Source: an uncultured Bacteroides sp.
Lineage (GTDB): Bacteria > Bacteroidota > Bacteroidia > Bacteroidales > Bacteroidaceae
Direction: 5' to 3'
Length of the DNA: 8,885 nt
Assembly (NCBI GenBank): GCA_900557355.1
Contig: USSR01000257.1
Coordinates: 1 to 8,885, forward strand
The notes beneath the pieces were generated by a model. That model was not told the DNA's origin. It saw nothing but the letters and a program-made list of their open reading frames with translations, and made no database searches. Both the position numbers and the translations under genes were made by a program. Below, piece after piece: positions 7,496 through 8,885 of the stretch. Numbering within the stretch: the first letter of the stretch is position 1; each line of letters opens with the position of its first letter.

Positions 7496-8885
7496 ATGGA
7501 ACGGAATGCCAAATTTCAGTGGATATTTTGTCTCTTATTGGGTTGTGCTACTTCATTGGTAGCGCAGAATGTGGCAAATTGGGGATTGACTCATCCTCAG
7601 CCGAAAGAGACGTTACCGAAGTCGAAAGCGCAAATCATGATGCCCACCCCGAAAACGCAGACACCGGTGGAAGCGGTGGTAGAGAAGATTGGGGAGAATG
7701 ATTTCCTGTTGAACCGGGGCTGGAAACTGACAGATGGCAAAAATGGATGGTATAATGCAACCGTTCCGGGTACTGTATTGACTACTTTAGTGGATCAGGG
7801 GGTGTATCCCGATCCTTATTATGGACTGAATAATCTGGCAATTCCCGACACTCTGTGCAGGATGGATTGGTGGTATCGTTTGGAATTCAATTCACCTGTT
7901 CCTACAGAAGGCCGGGAAGCTTGGCTGGTTTTCAAAGGTATCAATTATCAAGCCGAGATATGGCTGAACGATGTATGCCTGGGTACAATGAAAGGTGCTT
8001 TTATCCGGGGTGAATTTAACGCAACGGATCATTTGGTGGATGGTAAGAATACGTTGGTTGTTCGTATTCTTCCACCGCCTAACCCAGGAATTCCTCACGA
8101 ACAATCTCCATCCGCCGGAAACGGTATGAATGGCGGACAATTGTGTTTGGACGGACCTACCTTTATTTCTTCAGAGGGCTGGGACTGGGTGCCTGGTATC
8201 CGTGACCGGAATATAGGAATCTGGCAGGATGTACATTTACGTTTCACGAACGGCATCCGTCTGCATAATACGCAGGTAGTTACTCATCTGGCATTACCAG
8301 ATACTACGGTCGCTGAAATTACCGTACGTACGGAAGTGGAGAACCTGCAACCGATAGCCAAACAAGTATCCGTTGACCTGAATCTTGAAGGAAAAAAGGT
8401 GACTCAGGAAGTAAACCTTGCACCGAAGGAGCGGAAAACGGTTGTCTTTACTCCGGATGTTCACAAGACATTGGAACTGAAGTCTCCCCGTTTGTGGTGG
8501 CCGAATAATTACGGTCGTCAGGAGCTTTATACGATGGATGTGGTTGTAGCGGAAAAAGGCGTATCCTCTGATTCTAAGAAAGTTCGTTTCGGAGTCCGTG
8601 AGCTTTCTTATGAATTGGAAGTTTGTTTCCCCGATGACTCTATCCGCCGGGTGGAATATCGTCCGACGGTTATGGGGCAGGGCGAACCTATCTTTGATAA
8701 TATAAACCGCAAATATATAGAAGGAGGCATGTGTATGCCTCGTCTGAAAAAGAATGTTTCTTCTGATATTCTTGTGCCGGCACCCGACAAAGCCATGCAG
8801 CATTATATGGTTATAAAAGTCAACGGCAAGCGTATCTTCTGTAAAGGAGGAAACTGGGGAATGGATGATGCCATGAAGCGCGTTT
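7496..8885 (+). CDS. Glycoside hydrolase family 2 enzyme (beta-mannosidase/exo-beta-glucosaminidase-like), 3' end outside window
   Basis: The frame runs open from ATG 7496 to the right edge (463 codons), starting 6 bases after the GH3 stop, so it is almost certainly co-transcribed and perhaps translationally coupled. A signal peptide (MERNAKFQ, hydrophobic core, cleavage near SLVAQ, 20-24) indicates export. A Pro/Lys/Thr-rich stretch (about 32-62) links to the sugar-binding jelly roll (about 68-250: LLNRGWKL, VPGTVLTTLVDQGVYPDPYYG, WWYRLEF, GWDWVPGIRDRNIGIW). An immunoglobulin-like domain follows (about 255-370, RLWWPNNYG), and the TIM barrel begins at VNGKRIFCKGGNWGMDDAMKR (442-462). These signatures suit the mannosidase/exo-glucosaminidase-like branch of GH2 better than the LacZ-like one. 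The segment 371-438 between Ig domain and barrel is longer than a simple linker. Both catalytic glutamates would lie beyond the window, so activity and completeness cannot be judged. Confidence 0.9.
   Translation, partial: MERNAKFQWIFCLLLGCATSLVAQNVANWGLTHPQPKETLPKSKAQIMMPTPKTQTPVEAVVEKIGENDFLLNRGWKLTDGKNGWYNATVPGTVLTTLVDQGVYPDPYYGLNNLAIPDTLCRMDWWYRLEFNSPVPTEGREAWLVFKGINYQAEIWLNDVCLGTMKGAFIRGEFNATDHLVDGKNTLVVRILPPPNPGIPHEQSPSAGNGMNGGQLCLDGPTFISSEGWDWVPGIRDRNIGIWQDVHLRFTNGIRLHNTQVVTHLALPDTTVAEITVRTEVENLQPIAKQVSVDLNLEGKKVTQEVNLAPKERKTVVFTPDVHKTLELKSPRLWWPNNYGRQELYTMDVVVAEKGVSSDSKKVRFGVRELSYELEVCFPDDSIRRVEYRPTVMGQGEPIFDNINRKYIEGGMCMPRLKKNVSSDILVPAPDKAMQHYMVIKVNGKRIFCKGGNWGMDDAMKRV

Noticed and set aside
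7519..7701. Short plus-strand frame of 60 codons at the GH2 start
   Set aside because: It overlaps out of frame with the signal peptide and linker of the GH2 protein, whose own frame continues to the window edge with family motifs.
8294..8803. Antisense frame (169 aa) within the GH2 gene
   Set aside because: The plus strand encodes a clear GH2 jelly-roll and Ig-like region here; the antisense product matches no family I recognise.
1..8885. CRISPR arrays, insertion sequences, tRNA/rRNA genes and defence genes
   Set aside because: No spaced repeats, transposase-like frames, terminal inverted repeats or RNA-gene signatures were seen; nearly all of the window is enzyme coding sequence.

Overview
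The window looks like part of a polysaccharide utilisation locus (PUL) from a gut-type Bacteroidota genome, most likely Bacteroides or a close relative. The grounds are: moderate GC with AT-rich spacers; five consecutive plus-strand genes for exported carbohydrate-active enzymes; weak or absent Shine-Dalgarno sequences; a Bacteroides-type promoter (TAnnTTTG with an upstream TTG); and families typical of these bacteria (GH43, GH92, GH3 with an inserted PA14 domain, large multidomain GH2). No SusC/SusD pair, sensor-regulator, RNA gene, insertion sequence or CRISPR array is visible. Species was not determined.

Layout. 2-913: a GH43 enzyme whose reading frame is open at the left window edge, so its true start may lie outside. 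914-1019: a spacer with a strong perfect hairpin (938-966) and a small palindrome (973-987). 1020-2342: a secreted protein with two tandem alpha/beta-hydrolase repeats. The first repeat keeps a plausible Ser-Asp-His triad and the second has Arg in place of the nucleophilic Ser. A frameshift stops the frame at 2340-2342, and the lost tail is readable to 2485 through a second indel in a seven-A run. 2486-2605: a spacer with a good promoter candidate (2538-2569). 2606-4870: a lipoprotein GH92, sequence-divergent but with both catalytic regions kept. 4895-7489: a GH3 of the xylosidase-like type with a PA14 insert. 7496-8885: the first 463 codons of a GH2 enzyme cut by the right edge before its catalytic residues.

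Working together. GH92, GH3 and GH2 are separated by only 24 and 6 bases and appear to form one transcription unit driven by the 2538-2569 promoter. GH43 and the hydrolase lie upstream and may belong to a separate or read-through transcript. All genes with a visible N-terminus carry an export signal: SPII for GH92 and SPI-like for the others. The set therefore looks like a periplasmic or surface enzyme team trimming a branched heteroglycan. An alpha-mannosidase-family enzyme, a xylosidase-like GH3 and a mannosidase/glucosaminidase-like GH2 would suit a xylose-decorated mannose core such as a plant-type N-glycan, but this is a hypothesis only. I see no clearly novel system. The points most worth a second look are the decayed double-hydrolase gene and the divergent GH92.
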